From Klenkia taihuensis (lineage in GTDB: Bacteria > Actinomycetota > Actinomycetes > Mycobacteriales > Geodermatophilaceae), in contig NZ_FOMD01000003.1 of the NCBI RefSeq assembly GCF_900112525.1, positions 705,952-769,951 on the forward strand: a stretch of DNA of 64,000 nt, written 5' to 3'. Under the pieces are notes generated by a model, which worked only from the letters and a program-made list of their open reading frames with translations, was not told the origin of the DNA and made no database searches. Shown here in pieces: positions 24,923 to 33,283 of the stretch; within the stretch, counting starts at the first letter, position 1, and each line of letters starts with the position of its first letter. The position numbers and the translations under genes are program-made.

Positions 24923-26420
24923 CCGCGCGGGTGACCACGTCGGTGGCGAAGCCCTCCAGCGCGGCCATGTCGCGGATGACCTCGACCCGGTCGCACACGT
25001 CGGCGTAGGCCGGCAGGTCGCAGCCGCCGAGGGCCCAGGAGTACCTCGGTTCCGGGGTGAGCCAGATCGTCTCGCGGACCCGGCGGGCCAGGTCGGCGAA
25101 GACGTCCAGCCGGGGGGCGTTGCCGTTGCCGCGGCCGTCGCCGAGCACCAGCAGCGTCGTCCGGCGGGTGAGGGCCCCGGCGTGCTCGGCGGCGAGCTCC
25201 GCGAACACGGTGCCGTAGTCGCTGGTGGCGTCCACGTCGATGACGTCGCCGCCGAAGACCAGGCCCAGCGCGTGCTCCAGGGGGTGCTCGTCGAACAGGT
25301 CGGTGATCTCGACGACGTCGTCGACGAAGGCGAAGGTGCGCACCTGCGCGAAGAGGTCCTGCAGGGCGTGCACCACGTGCAGGGTGAACCGGGCCGTCGT
25401 GCGCACCGAGAGCGAGACGTCGGCGACGACGACCAGGCGGGGCTTGTCCTCCGCCAGCCGGGTGGTGACCGGCCGGAACGGGACGCCGTCGTACTTCATG
25501 TTCGACCGCATGGTCCGGGAGACGTCGACCCGCCCGCGGGGGGTGCGCCGCTTCTTGTGCGTGAGCCCGCCGTGCAGCGAGGTGGCGAGCCGGCGCAGCG
25601 ACTCCTCGATCCGCGCCCGCTCGGCCTCGGTCACCCGCTGCACCGGTGCCGCGCGCAGCTCGCGCTCCTCGATGGCCAGGTCGGTCATCTCGGCGAGCTT
25701 CTGCAGGTGGGCCTTCAGCAGCTCGGGCAGGTCGTCGATCACGCCGGCCAGCTGGCGGCGCAGCACCTCGGCGACCTCGGGGTCCAGGTCGTCGACCGGG
25801 TCGGCCAGCCAGTCGCGCAGGGCCTGCTGCTGGGCGACCGACAGCTCGGCGTCCAGCTGGGTGCCCCCGGCCCGCACCAGGTCGCCGGGCAGCCCGGGGT
25901 CGTGCAGCCGGCCCACCTCGACCTGCACCTTGTCCTGACCGTCGGCGTTCCCGACCGGCTCGCTGGAGAGCACGATCTGCTGGGTGAGGCTGGCCAGGTC
26001 GACCTTGTTGGCCTCCTGGTGCAGGTTGTACTGCTGGGTGAGGTCCTCCGGCCTGAAGTAGTCCCGGATGTCCATCGGCTTGCCGTGGCTGTGGCCCTGC
26101 TCGGGTTCGCCGCCGGGTTCCCGGGACCAGGTCATCCGGGTCAGCTCGCCCTCGTCGACCAGGTCGTCGTGGGCGTGGCTGTGTCCCTCGGCGACGTCCG
26201 TGACCGCCCGCAGCCCGAAGAACTTCGCGAAGGTGTCGGCGAAGACCTCGGCGTCGCGGCGGTCCTTGAGCAGCGCCGCGCCGAGCGCGGCCTCCAGCGA
26301 GGCGCGGTCGCCCACCTCGACGGCGGCCGCGGCGGCGAAGGCGTCCACCGCCTCGGCGGTGGAGATCCGCATGCCGCGCAGCCGCAGCAGCCGGACGAAC
26401 CGGTGCAGCGCCCCCTCCAT
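24915..26420 (-). CDS. CoxE-like VWA domain protein, partner of the MoxR ATPase
   Basis: A protein of 501 residues. The C-terminal von Willebrand A domain (about 310-500) carries a full MIDAS, with DVSLS as the DxSxS motif (LVVVADVSLSVRTTARF), and GDGRGNGNAPR later. The N-terminal region includes two histidine clusters, HSHAH (about 80-84) and GHSHG (109-113), and a predicted helical middle. Start ATG 26420 shares a base with the MoxR stop (TGATG), so the two proteins are made together. MoxR-VWA pairs act as chaperones that insert metals or cofactors or mature enzymes. The methanol dehydrogenase transcribed just upstream is the likely client; this is inference. Confidence 0.88.
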   Translation of the reverse strand: MEGALHRFVRLLRLRGMRISTAEAVDAFAAAAAVEVGDRASLEAALGAALLKDRRDAEVFADTFAKFFGLRAVTDVAEGHSHAHDDLVDEGELTRMTWSREPGGEPEQGHSHGKPMDIRDYFRPEDLTQQYNLHQEANKVDLASLTQQIVLSSEPVGNADGQDKVQVEVGRLHDPGLPGDLVRAGGTQLDAELSVAQQQALRDWLADPVDDLDPEVAEVLRRQLAGVIDDLPELLKAHLQKLAEMTDLAIEERELRAAPVQRVTEAERARIEESLRRLATSLHGGLTHKKRRTPRGRVDVSRTMRSNMKYDGVPFRPVTTRLAEDKPRLVVVADVSLSVRTTARFTLHVVHALQDLFAQVRTFAFVDDVVEITDLFDEHPLEHALGLVFGGDVIDVDATSDYGTVFAELAAEHAGALTRRTTLLVLGDGRGNGNAPRLDVFADLARRVRETIWLTPEPRYSWALGGCDLPAYADVCDRVEVIRDMAALEGFATDVVTRAVR

Positions 26421-27634
26421 CAGACCGGCCGGCGACGGGCGGCGCCCCTGTTGCCGGGGAAGGAGCGGGCCCCCTGGGACGACGTCACCCCGCGCGGGGC
26501 GGCCGGGATCTCCCGGGCGCCGCCGGCCTTGTCGCTGCCCGACCCGCTGGCGCGCTGGCCGTAGTACTCGTCGTCGTGCCGGCCCGGGGTGTCCTTGGCC
26601 GCGCGCCGCGCCTTGCCGCCGTCGTCGTCCTGCCCGTGGCCGTGGTCGTGGCCGCCGTGGGAGTGGGGGTGCCCGTGGTCGTAGCCGTGGCCGTGCAGGT
26701 GGTCGGGGACCACCGCGTTGGGGTCGACCAACCGGGGCAGCGCGGCCCGGGAGCGCTCGACGTCCCGCTCGTACTTGGCGACGACGGAGACGGTGTCGGC
26801 CAGCACCTCGGCCTCGAGCTCGGTCACCCCGAGGACGGCGAGGGTGCGCGCCCAGTCGATGGTCTCCGAGATCGACGGCGACTTGCGCAGGTCCAGCCCC
26901 CGCAGGCCCCGGACGATCTGGACCAGCTTCTGCGCCGCGACGTCGTCCAGGCCGGTCCCCTTGCTCCGCAGGATCTCCAGCTCGCGCTCGGCGTCGGGGT
27001 ACTCCAGGAACAGGTGCAGGCAGCGCCGCTTGAGGGCCGCGGACAGGTCGCGGGTGTTGTTGCTGGTCAGGATCACGTAGGGCGGGTGCTCGGCGACGAA
27101 GGTGCCGATCTCGGGCACCGACACCTGGTACTCGGCGAGCATCTCCAGCAGCACCGCCTCCAGCGCCTCGTCGGCCCGGTCGACCTCGTCGACGAGCAGC
27201 ACCACCGGCTCCGGGGACCGGACGGCCTCCAGCAGCGGGCGGGCGGCGAGGAACCGGTCGGAGAAGAAGGCGCTGTCCTGCTCGGCGACCCGCTCGACCG
27301 CGCCGGCCATGGTGGTGGTGTCGGCCAGCAGCTCCGCGGTCTTCTCCCGCAGGATCTGGGTGTAGAGCAGCTGCTTGCCGTAGTCCCACTCGTAGAGGGC
27401 CTTGGTCTCGTCCTGGCCCTCGTAGCACTGCAGCCGCAGCAGCCGCCGCCCGGTGGCCGCGGCGAGGGTCTTGGCGAGCTCGGTCTTGCCGACCCCCGCC
27501 GGCCCCTCGAGCAGCAGCGGCTTGTCCAGCCGGCTCATCACGAAGGTGGTGGTGGCCAGCCGCCGGTCGGTGATGTAGCCGTTCTCGGCGAAGGCACGGG
27601 CCACGTCGTCCACGCCGTCGAAGTCATCGGTCAT
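26420..27634 (-). CDS. MoxR-type AAA+ ATPase with a histidine-rich tail
   Basis: A protein of 404 residues. The AAA+ core (about 10-290) has Walker A GPAGVGKTE, Walker B VVLLVDEVDRAD and sensor 1 VILTSNNTRDLS, all typical of MoxR/CbbQ-like ATPases. Residues 312-333 contain ten histidines in 22 positions (HGHGYDHGHPHSHGG and flanks), followed by a disordered tail. ATG 27634 is preferred over GTG 27640 because GAGGAG is then correctly spaced. It lies between the methanol dehydrogenase and VWA genes on the same strand. The His-rich tail suggests metal storage or delivery during enzyme maturation, which is inference. Confidence 0.9.
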   Translation of the reverse strand: MTDDFDGVDDVARAFAENGYITDRRLATTTFVMSRLDKPLLLEGPAGVGKTELAKTLAAATGRRLLRLQCYEGQDETKALYEWDYGKQLLYTQILREKTAELLADTTTMAGAVERVAEQDSAFFSDRFLAARPLLEAVRSPEPVVLLVDEVDRADEALEAVLLEMLAEYQVSVPEIGTFVAEHPPYVILTSNNTRDLSAALKRRCLHLFLEYPDAERELEILRSKGTGLDDVAAQKLVQIVRGLRGLDLRKSPSISETIDWARTLAVLGVTELEAEVLADTVSVVAKYERDVERSRAALPRLVDPNAVVPDHLHGHGYDHGHPHSHGGHDHGHGQDDDGGKARRAAKDTPGRHDDEYYGQRASGSGSDKAGGAREIPAAPRGVTSSQGARSFPGNRGAARRRPV

Positions 27635-27704
27635 GCGCACGCTCCTCGGGAAGGGGTGGCGGGGGTGCCGGGCAGGCCGGCACCGGCACCCCCGCCGGCT
27701 CGGG

Positions 27705-28997
27705 TCAGGAGAGGAGGTCGTCGAGGTCGCCGGTCATGCAGTGCTCGACCACGGGGCGGACGGTCTCGAAGGTGCACTCCTTGGCGTTGCCCGGCGTGCA
27801 GGCGTCGCCGAGGACGTGGTGGGTGATCCGGTCGACGTCCTTGTCGTCCCCGGCGATGACCCCGGCGTTCTCGTAGAACTTCGTGGGGCCCTGGCCCAGC
27901 CGGTTCTTCGAGTAGGTGTCGGCCTTGACGTCGACGAAGCGCTCGGTGATGCCGACGTCGCGCAGCAGCCGGATGGCGGCGGCCAGGGCGGCCTCGGCGG
28001 CCTGCACGTCGGTCATGCCGTAGGTGTCCACACCCATCGCGGTGGCCAGCTCGGCGAACCGCTTGTACTGGGTGGGCATGTTGAACGCCCAGACCCGCGG
28101 CAGCGCGATGGCGTTGTTGAGGCCGTGGTGGGTGTCGTAGAAGGCGCTCACGGCGTGGCTGATCGAGTGGATGATGCCCAGGCCGCCGGAGTTGAAGGCC
28201 TGCGCGGCGATGTACTGGGCGTACATCATCCCCTCGCGGCCGGCCAAGTCCTGGCCGTTCCAGACCGCCTGGCGCAGGTTCTCCGCGGTCAGCTTGACCG
28301 CGTACAGGGCGTTGCCCAGCGAGGGGGCGAAGTTCAGCCGGCTGACGTAGGGCTCGGAGGCGTGCGCCAGGACGTCGAAGCCGCACTGCGCGGTGTAGTC
28401 GACCGGGCAGTCGTAGTAGAGCACCGGGTCGTCGATGGCCAGGGTGGTCACCGAGGTGTCGTCGAAGGCGACGTACTTGTGCGGGTTGTCCGGGTCGGTC
28501 GTGGTGTCGGTGATGACGTAGGCCCAGGAGGTCTCCGAACCGGTGCCGGCGGTGGTGGAGACCGCGATGTGCGGCGGGTTCTTGGGGTTCTCGCTCTGGT
28601 TGAAGCCCTCGAACTCGTTGACGCTGCGGCCGTCGTGGGCCACCGAGATGCGGGCGCCCTTGCAGGCGTCGTGGCTGGAGCCGCCGCCGATGGAGACGAA
28701 GCTGTCGCAGTCGTTCTCCTGGTAGAGCTTGACCGCGTCCATGACGTTGTAGTCCTTGGGGTTGGACTCCACCTTGTCGTAGACCACGACGTCCAGGCCG
28801 TGCCACTTCATGGACTCGGCGATCTTCTCCACGATGTTCGTGCCGCGCAGGCCCGACGTCATGATCAGCGACTTCCTGAAGCCGAGCTTCTTGGCCTCCG
28901 GGCCGATCAGCTCGTGGGCGCCCGGCCCGAGCATCGCCCGGGGGAACGGGTGGAACTCCTTGATCGGGAACGGCTTGAGCAGTTCTTCGACCTGCAT
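27705..28997 (-). CDS. mno: NDMA-dependent methanol dehydrogenase
   Basis: A protein of 430 residues whose N-terminus, MQVEELLKPFPIKEFHPFPR, and middle (SIGGGSSHDACKGARIS, STTAGTGSETSWAYVITD) are characteristic of actinobacterial methanol:NDMA oxidoreductase (Mno/Mdo). This is a decameric group III alcohol dehydrogenase with tightly bound NAD(P). HHGLNNAIALPRVWAFN and the C-terminal GDACTPGNAKEC are also family marks. The family depends on mycofactocin as redox cofactor in vivo, but no mftA-F genes are in this window. It oxidises methanol and other short alcohols in the cytosol. AGGAGG lies seven bases before the ATG. The two-component system, MoxR and VWA genes next to it form one functional locus. 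Confidence 0.93.
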   Translation of the reverse strand: MQVEELLKPFPIKEFHPFPRAMLGPGAHELIGPEAKKLGFRKSLIMTSGLRGTNIVEKIAESMKWHGLDVVVYDKVESNPKDYNVMDAVKLYQENDCDSFVSIGGGSSHDACKGARISVAHDGRSVNEFEGFNQSENPKNPPHIAVSTTAGTGSETSWAYVITDTTTDPDNPHKYVAFDDTSVTTLAIDDPVLYYDCPVDYTAQCGFDVLAHASEPYVSRLNFAPSLGNALYAVKLTAENLRQAVWNGQDLAGREGMMYAQYIAAQAFNSGGLGIIHSISHAVSAFYDTHHGLNNAIALPRVWAFNMPTQYKRFAELATAMGVDTYGMTDVQAAEAALAAAIRLLRDVGITERFVDVKADTYSKNRLGQGPTKFYENAGVIAGDDKDVDRITHHVLGDACTPGNAKECTFETVRPVVEHCMTGDLDDLLS

Positions 28998-29039
28998 GGC
29001 CTGGCCTCCTGCGGCAGCGACGGTGCTGGGGTGGCCGCG

Positions 29040-29087
29040 AACCTATGGCCGGGGTCACACCGTCCGGGAGTTGCGAGCAGGTGCAAC
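29040..29087 (-). promoter_or_regulatory. Promoter and activator site of the methanol dehydrogenase gene
   Basis: On the minus strand TAGGTT (29045-29040) is a possible -10 box. An inverted repeat GTTGC-N8-GCAAC (29070-29087) would be centred roughly 44 bases upstream of the start of transcription, where a class II activator binds. No good -35 hexamer is seen, consistent with activation by the nearby response regulator. Confidence 0.4.
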
Positions 29088-29118
29088 CGGCCGTCCGGAC
29101 CGGCAGGTCGGCCCGGTC

Positions 29119-29147
29119 GGGCAGGGACACCTGCCCGGTCGGGCAGG
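29119..29147 (-). terminator. Terminator-like hairpins after the Nit1C operon
   Basis: GGGCAGG-GACA-CCTGCCC (29119-29136) overlaps a second palindrome CCTGCCCG/CGGGCAGG (29130-29147). Both lie 24-52 bases downstream of the last gene of the operon on this strand. They separate it from the methanol dehydrogenase promoter. Confidence 0.5.
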
Positions 29148-29170
29148 GTCCACCGCCCCGGTCGCCCGGC

Positions 29171-30292
29171 TCAGCGTCCGTCGGCCCCGGTGGTGGATCG
29201 CCGGTGCGGCACGGAGGTGCGGTACAGGTCGAGGTGCGCGGCGGCCGCGCGGTCCCAGTCGTGCGCGGCGGCCAGCGCCCGGCCGGCGGCGACGCGCTGC
29301 TGGTCCTCCCCGGCCGACCCCGCGAGCAGGGCGGCGGCGAACCCGGCCGGCCCGCTCGCGAACGCCGCTGCCGGCCCGAAGACCTCGCGCAGCACCGGCA
29401 GGTCCCGGGTCACCACGGGCACGCCCGCGGCCAGCGCCTCCATGGCCGCCAGGCCGAAGCCCTCCTTGGTCGAGGGGAAGGCGAAGACCTCGGCGCCCGC
29501 GACGAGGGTCGGCAGCTGCTCGTGGTCGACCGGGCCCAGCACCACGGGGTGGACGGCGAGCTCGGCGGCACGGGCGTCGACCCGGGCGCGGTAGTCGCGG
29601 TAGTCGAACAGGGTCTCGCCGCCGGCGACGACCAGCTCCAGGTCCGGACGGCGCCGCTGCACCACGGCCATCGCCTCGACGAGGTCCAGGGTGCCCTTGC
29701 GCGGTTCGATCCCGCCGACGGCGAGCACGTAACGGCCCAGCCGGGCGCGCCACCGCCCGCGCCCGGCGGCGCCGTCGGGCCCCGCGGCCACCGCGAACCG
29801 GGCCGCGTCGACCCCGTTCGGGATGACCGACGCCGTCCTCCCCCACCCCGCGGCGACCTCCGCCGCCACGGCCGAGGACACGCAGACCAGGGTGTGCGGG
29901 GTGACCACGGCCCGCTCGTGGCACGCCGCGAGCTCCGGGGTGGTGAAGGTGTCCAGGTGGTGCACGGTCCGCACGCAGTCGGGCACGGCGTTGGCCGAGA
30001 TGCAGTCCTGGGCGTGCACGACGTCGTAGTCGGCGTCCTCGAACGCGGCCGCCAGCACCGCGATCGACCGCAGGATGCGCGCCCCGACGTCCTCCCCGGG
30101 CACGTCGGGGAACGGCACCAGCCGCAGCTCGACGGCCGGGTCGACCGGCCGGAAGAACGCGGCGTCCCCGCCCCGGCCCAGCGACCAGACGTGCACGACG
30201 TGCCCGGCCCGCGCCATCGCCTCGGCCAGCGCGAGCGTGTGCACCACCCCGCCGCGGGGCTTGGTGGAGTAGGTGAGCAGCGCGATCCTCAC
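29171..30292 (-). CDS. Family 4 glycosyltransferase of the MSMEG_0565 type
   Basis: A GT-B fold glycosyltransferase of 373 residues. The start reads RIALLTYSTKPRGGVVHTLALAEA. SVIPNGVDAARF marks the domain hinge, VGGIEPRKGTLDLVEAM the donor site, and FPSTKEGFGLAAMEALAAGVPV the conserved EGFGL/E motif. GTG 30292 overlaps the upstream nitrilase-like gene (GTGA). A transferase of this type is a fixed member of the Nit1C cluster, although its sugar and acceptor are unknown. It is the last gene of an eight-gene operon. Confidence 0.88.
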   Translation of the reverse strand: MRIALLTYSTKPRGGVVHTLALAEAMARAGHVVHVWSLGRGGDAAFFRPVDPAVELRLVPFPDVPGEDVGARILRSIAVLAAAFEDADYDVVHAQDCISANAVPDCVRTVHHLDTFTTPELAACHERAVVTPHTLVCVSSAVAAEVAAGWGRTASVIPNGVDAARFAVAAGPDGAAGRGRWRARLGRYVLAVGGIEPRKGTLDLVEAMAVVQRRRPDLELVVAGGETLFDYRDYRARVDARAAELAVHPVVLGPVDHEQLPTLVAGAEVFAFPSTKEGFGLAAMEALAAGVPVVTRDLPVLREVFGPAAAFASGPAGFAAALLAGSAGEDQQRVAAGRALAAAHDWDRAAAAHLDLYRTSVPHRRSTTGADGR

Positions 30293-31104
30293 GAGTACGC
30301 CTCCGGTCGGAGCTCCCGCAGGTGGGAGAGCACGAGCCGGGAGCGGGTGACCTCCCCGGCGACGTCCAGGTCGGCCACCGCCAGCCCGGCCTTGGCCCAG
30401 GTGCGGGCCAGCACGTCGCCCCCGGGGCCGACCACCTTGGACTGGCCGAGGAACCGCAGCCGGCCCATCGTCCCGGTCTGGTTGGCCGACACCACGACCA
30501 CCTGGTTCTCCGCGGCCCGGGCGCAGTCGTAGAGGTCGAACAGCCGCGACTGCCGGTCCTGCACCAGCCGCGGGGCCCGGTTGGTCAGCGACGCCGGCCA
30601 GGCGGACAGGCAGGCCAGCACGTGCGCGCCGTCGGCGGCGAGGGTCCGGGCGGCCTCGGGGAAGGTCTTGTCGTAGTCCACGAGCATGCCCAGCCGGCCC
30701 AGCGGGGTGTCGAAGGCGGTGAACGCATCCCCCGCGGCGTAGGCGGCGAGCTCGCCCGCGGGCTGGTGCACCTTGCGGTGCCGGCCGAGCACGCCGTCCC
30801 CGGTCAGGCAGACGGCGCTGTTGTAGAACCGTCCCCCGTGGGCCTCCCGGTAGGCCAGGCACACCACGGCCGGGCCGGCGGCGGCGGCCAGCCGGGCGAA
30901 GACGGCGTCGTCGGCGGCCAGCGCGGGCGGCAACCCGGTCTCCCCCACGGCGCCGAACCCGCCGAGGTAGCCGCCGAGGGTGGCGTCCGGGAACACCAGC
31001 AAGTCCACCCCCTGCGCGCGGGCGTCCGCGGCGATCGCCTCCACCTTCGCGGCGCAGGCCTCGACGTCCCGCCCGAAGTGGGCCGCGACGGCGGCGATCC
31101 TCAC
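30289..31104 (-). CDS. Nitrilase-fold protein with a degenerate catalytic triad
   Basis: A protein of 271 residues that covers the whole carbon-nitrogen hydrolase fold and resembles the enzyme encoded at 32432-33283. It shares GDGVLG-HRKVHQP and AARALENQ-like segments with that enzyme. The catalytic Glu is Asp40 (VFPDATLGGY), Lys111 remains (HRKVHQP), and the nucleophilic Cys is Asp143 (GMLVDYDKTF). Without the cysteine it cannot form the thioimidate/acyl-enzyme. It is therefore probably a pseudoenzyme, perhaps a subunit or regulator of the active paralogue, or it does different chemistry. GTG 31104 overlaps the upstream gene. The codon use is normal and the frame intact, so it is not simply decaying. 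Confidence 0.85.
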   Translation of the reverse strand: MRIAAVAAHFGRDVEACAAKVEAIAADARAQGVDLLVFPDATLGGYLGGFGAVGETGLPPALAADDAVFARLAAAAGPAVVCLAYREAHGGRFYNSAVCLTGDGVLGRHRKVHQPAGELAAYAAGDAFTAFDTPLGRLGMLVDYDKTFPEAARTLAADGAHVLACLSAWPASLTNRAPRLVQDRQSRLFDLYDCARAAENQVVVVSANQTGTMGRLRFLGQSKVVGPGGDVLARTWAKAGLAVADLDVAGEVTRSRLVLSHLRELRPEAYS

Positions 31105-32435
31105 GCCCTGCCGGAGCCCGACGACGCCGCGGGCGGCGCGCCCCCCGGCCCGCTGGGCGCCCCCGCGGCGGCCAGCTCGGTGATGCGGTCGGCGACGAAG
31201 GCGGCGTCCCGGGCGATGCCGGAGAACCGGCCGGACCCCCAGGTGTGCAGCCACGGCAGCCCGAGCACGAACAGCCCCGGCGCGGACGTCACGCCCCGGG
31301 TGTGGGTCGGGTACCCGGCGCCGTCGAAGACCGGCACCCTCACCCACGACCAGTCGGCCCGGAACCCGATCGCCCAGACGACGCCGGCGACGGCCGCGGT
31401 GTCCAGCTCGGTGGGGTCCTCGGACGGTGCCCAGACCGGGACGTAGCGGTCCTCGGCGGGGGCGTCGATGCCGGCCGCGGCGATGTGCCGGTCGATGAGG
31501 TCCTTGGCGCCGTCGTCGACGGCGTCGGCCCGGTCCAGGTGGGCGGTCAGGTTCGGCTCGAACCGCAGGACGCCGTCGCGCAGGCCGGCGAGGGTGCCGT
31601 AGAGCTGCATGCCCTGGAGCGCGAAGGTGCGCAGGTCGATGTCCCGGCCGCCGTCACGGCCGGTGACGTAGTGGTTGGTGCCGACCCGGGCGGCCTCGCC
31701 GTCGCGGTGCTGCTCCACCGGCACGTCGTAGTGGCCCAGGTCGTCCAGCCAGGCCACGACGTCGCGCCCGCGGTACCGGCGGGCGATCCGCGGCGCGCTG
31801 CCGACCGCGAGGTGCACCCGCCGCCCGGTGCCGCGGAAGGCCAGGTGCAGGTCCTCGGCGATCTGCGCGCCGGACTGGCCGGTGCCCACCACCAGGACGT
31901 CGCCCTCGGGCAGCTGGCCGGGGTTGCGGTACTGCTGGGAGTGCAGCTGCGTGATCCGCTCGGGCAGCGCGGAGGCCCAGGGCGGGACGACGGGCAGGTG
32001 GTAGCCGCCCACGGCCAGCACCACCTGGTCGGCGTGCAGCTCGCCCGCGCTGGTCGCCAGGGTGTACCCGCCCCCGGCGGCCGGGGACAGCCGGAGGACG
32101 GCGACGCCCTCGTGCACCGGCGGGTCGAAGGAGGCCGCGTAGGAGCGCACGTACTCCACGACCTCGTCGCGCACCATGAAGCCGTCCGGGTCGTCGCCGC
32201 GGTAGGGCCAGCCGGGCAGCTGGCACTGCCAGTTCGGGGTGACCAGGCAGAAGGTGTCCCAGCGGGCGTCGACCCACTCGTGGGCGACCGTCGCCCGCTC
32301 CAGGACGACGTGCTCGACGCCGCGCTGCACCAGGTGCCAGGAGATCGACAGCCCGGCCTGGCCACCGCCGACGACGGCGACCGGGACGTGCTGCGGGAGC
32401 GCGGTGCGGGGTGGGGCAGCCTCGGTGAGCGTCAT
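31101..32435 (-). CDS. Flavin-dependent oxidoreductase, MSMEG_0569 type
   Basis: A protein of 444 residues with two dinucleotide-binding loops: AVVGGGQAGLSISWHLVQRG for FAD near 20-39, and VLVVGTGQSGAQIAEDL near 185 for NAD(P)H. WDTFCLVTPNWQCQLPGW and GLPWLHTWGSGRFSGI are recognisable family stretches. It resembles flavin monooxygenases (YUCCA or Baeyer-Villiger-like). It is a conserved Nit1C member, proposed elsewhere to take part in nitrogen release from nitriles or cyanide. ATG 32435 overlaps the nitrilase stop (ATGA). Confidence 0.9.
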   Translation of the reverse strand: MTLTEAAPPRTALPQHVPVAVVGGGQAGLSISWHLVQRGVEHVVLERATVAHEWVDARWDTFCLVTPNWQCQLPGWPYRGDDPDGFMVRDEVVEYVRSYAASFDPPVHEGVAVLRLSPAAGGGYTLATSAGELHADQVVLAVGGYHLPVVPPWASALPERITQLHSQQYRNPGQLPEGDVLVVGTGQSGAQIAEDLHLAFRGTGRRVHLAVGSAPRIARRYRGRDVVAWLDDLGHYDVPVEQHRDGEAARVGTNHYVTGRDGGRDIDLRTFALQGMQLYGTLAGLRDGVLRFEPNLTAHLDRADAVDDGAKDLIDRHIAAAGIDAPAEDRYVPVWAPSEDPTELDTAAVAGVVWAIGFRADWSWVRVPVFDGAGYPTHTRGVTSAPGLFVLGLPWLHTWGSGRFSGIARDAAFVADRITELAAAGAPSGPGGAPPAASSGSGRA

Positions 32436-33283
32436 GCGGGCACCGCCAGGCCGTAGGTGTCGGGACGGCGGTCGCGCAGGTGGCCCATCGACCGGCGCGC
32501 CCCCGCCAGCACCGCGCCGACGTCGACGGAGGCGACCGCCGTGCCGGGCGCGGTGCCGGTGGTGGCCAGCACGTCCCCGCCCGGGCCGACGACCTTGGCG
32601 CTGCAGACGAAGCGCAGCGAGCCGAAGGTGCCCGACTGGTTCGCCGACACCCAGACGATCTGGTTCTCCAGCGCCCGGGCCCGGTCGAACAGGTCGAAGC
32701 GGTGGGTCCAGCGGTCCTCGGCGAGGTCGGCCGCGGCGCCGGTGCGGGAGCCCGGCCACGCCGACATGCAGACCACGACCTCCGCGCCGTCCACGGCCAG
32801 CGTGCGGGCCGCCTCGGGGAACGCCTTGTCGTAGCAGATCACCATGCCGATCCGGCCCACCGGCGTCTCGAAGGCGGCGAACCCGTCGCCGGCGGCGTAG
32901 ACGTTGGACTCCCCCAGCGGCTGGTGCACCTTCCGGTGGACGCCGAGCACGCCGTCCCCGGTCACCGCGACGGCGGTGTTGTAGCGGTCGGCGCCGTCGG
33001 ACTCGCACAACCCCGCGGTGACCACCATGTCCCCCGCGATGCGGGCCAGGCGGGCGACCTCGGGGCCGTCGACGTCCAGGGCGGGCGGGAGCGCGTGCTC
33101 GGGCAGCACCTCGGTGACCCCGGAGTCGCCGAGGGAGGCCAGGTAGCCGCCCAGGGTGGCCTCGGGCAGCGCCAGCAGCTGCACGCCCCGGGCCCGGGCG
33201 TCGGCGACGAGGCCCTCGATCCGGGCGAAGGCGGCGTCGAGGTCGCGCCCGAACGGGGCGGCGACGGCGGCGAAGGTGGTCAC
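32432..33283 (-). CDS. Nitrilase of the Nit1 (sll0784-like) cluster type
   Basis: A carbon-nitrogen hydrolase of 283 residues with a complete triad: Glu41 (LPEATLGGYL), Lys118 (HRKVHQP) and Cys150 (GMVICYDKAF). CMSAWPGS follows the nucleophile strand. It should hydrolyse a nitrile or amide in the cytosol. In Nit1C clusters the nitrilase has been tied to cyanide or nitrile assimilation as a nitrogen source. GTG 33283 follows GAGGAG and overlaps the stop of the upstream gene (GTGA). Its degenerate paralogue lies two genes downstream. Confidence 0.9.
   Translation of the reverse strand: MTTFAAVAAPFGRDLDAAFARIEGLVADARARGVQLLALPEATLGGYLASLGDSGVTEVLPEHALPPALDVDGPEVARLARIAGDMVVTAGLCESDGADRYNTAVAVTGDGVLGVHRKVHQPLGESNVYAAGDGFAAFETPVGRIGMVICYDKAFPEAARTLAVDGAEVVVCMSAWPGSRTGAAADLAEDRWTHRFDLFDRARALENQIVWVSANQSGTFGSLRFVCSAKVVGPGGDVLATTGTAPGTAVASVDVGAVLAGARRSMGHLRDRRPDTYGLAVPA

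Noticed and set aside
21785..28997. Mycofactocin biosynthesis genes expected near methanol dehydrogenase
   Set aside because: No mftA-like short peptide and no mftC-type radical SAM gene was found here. The only radical SAM gene, at 34698-35774, belongs to the Nit1C type.
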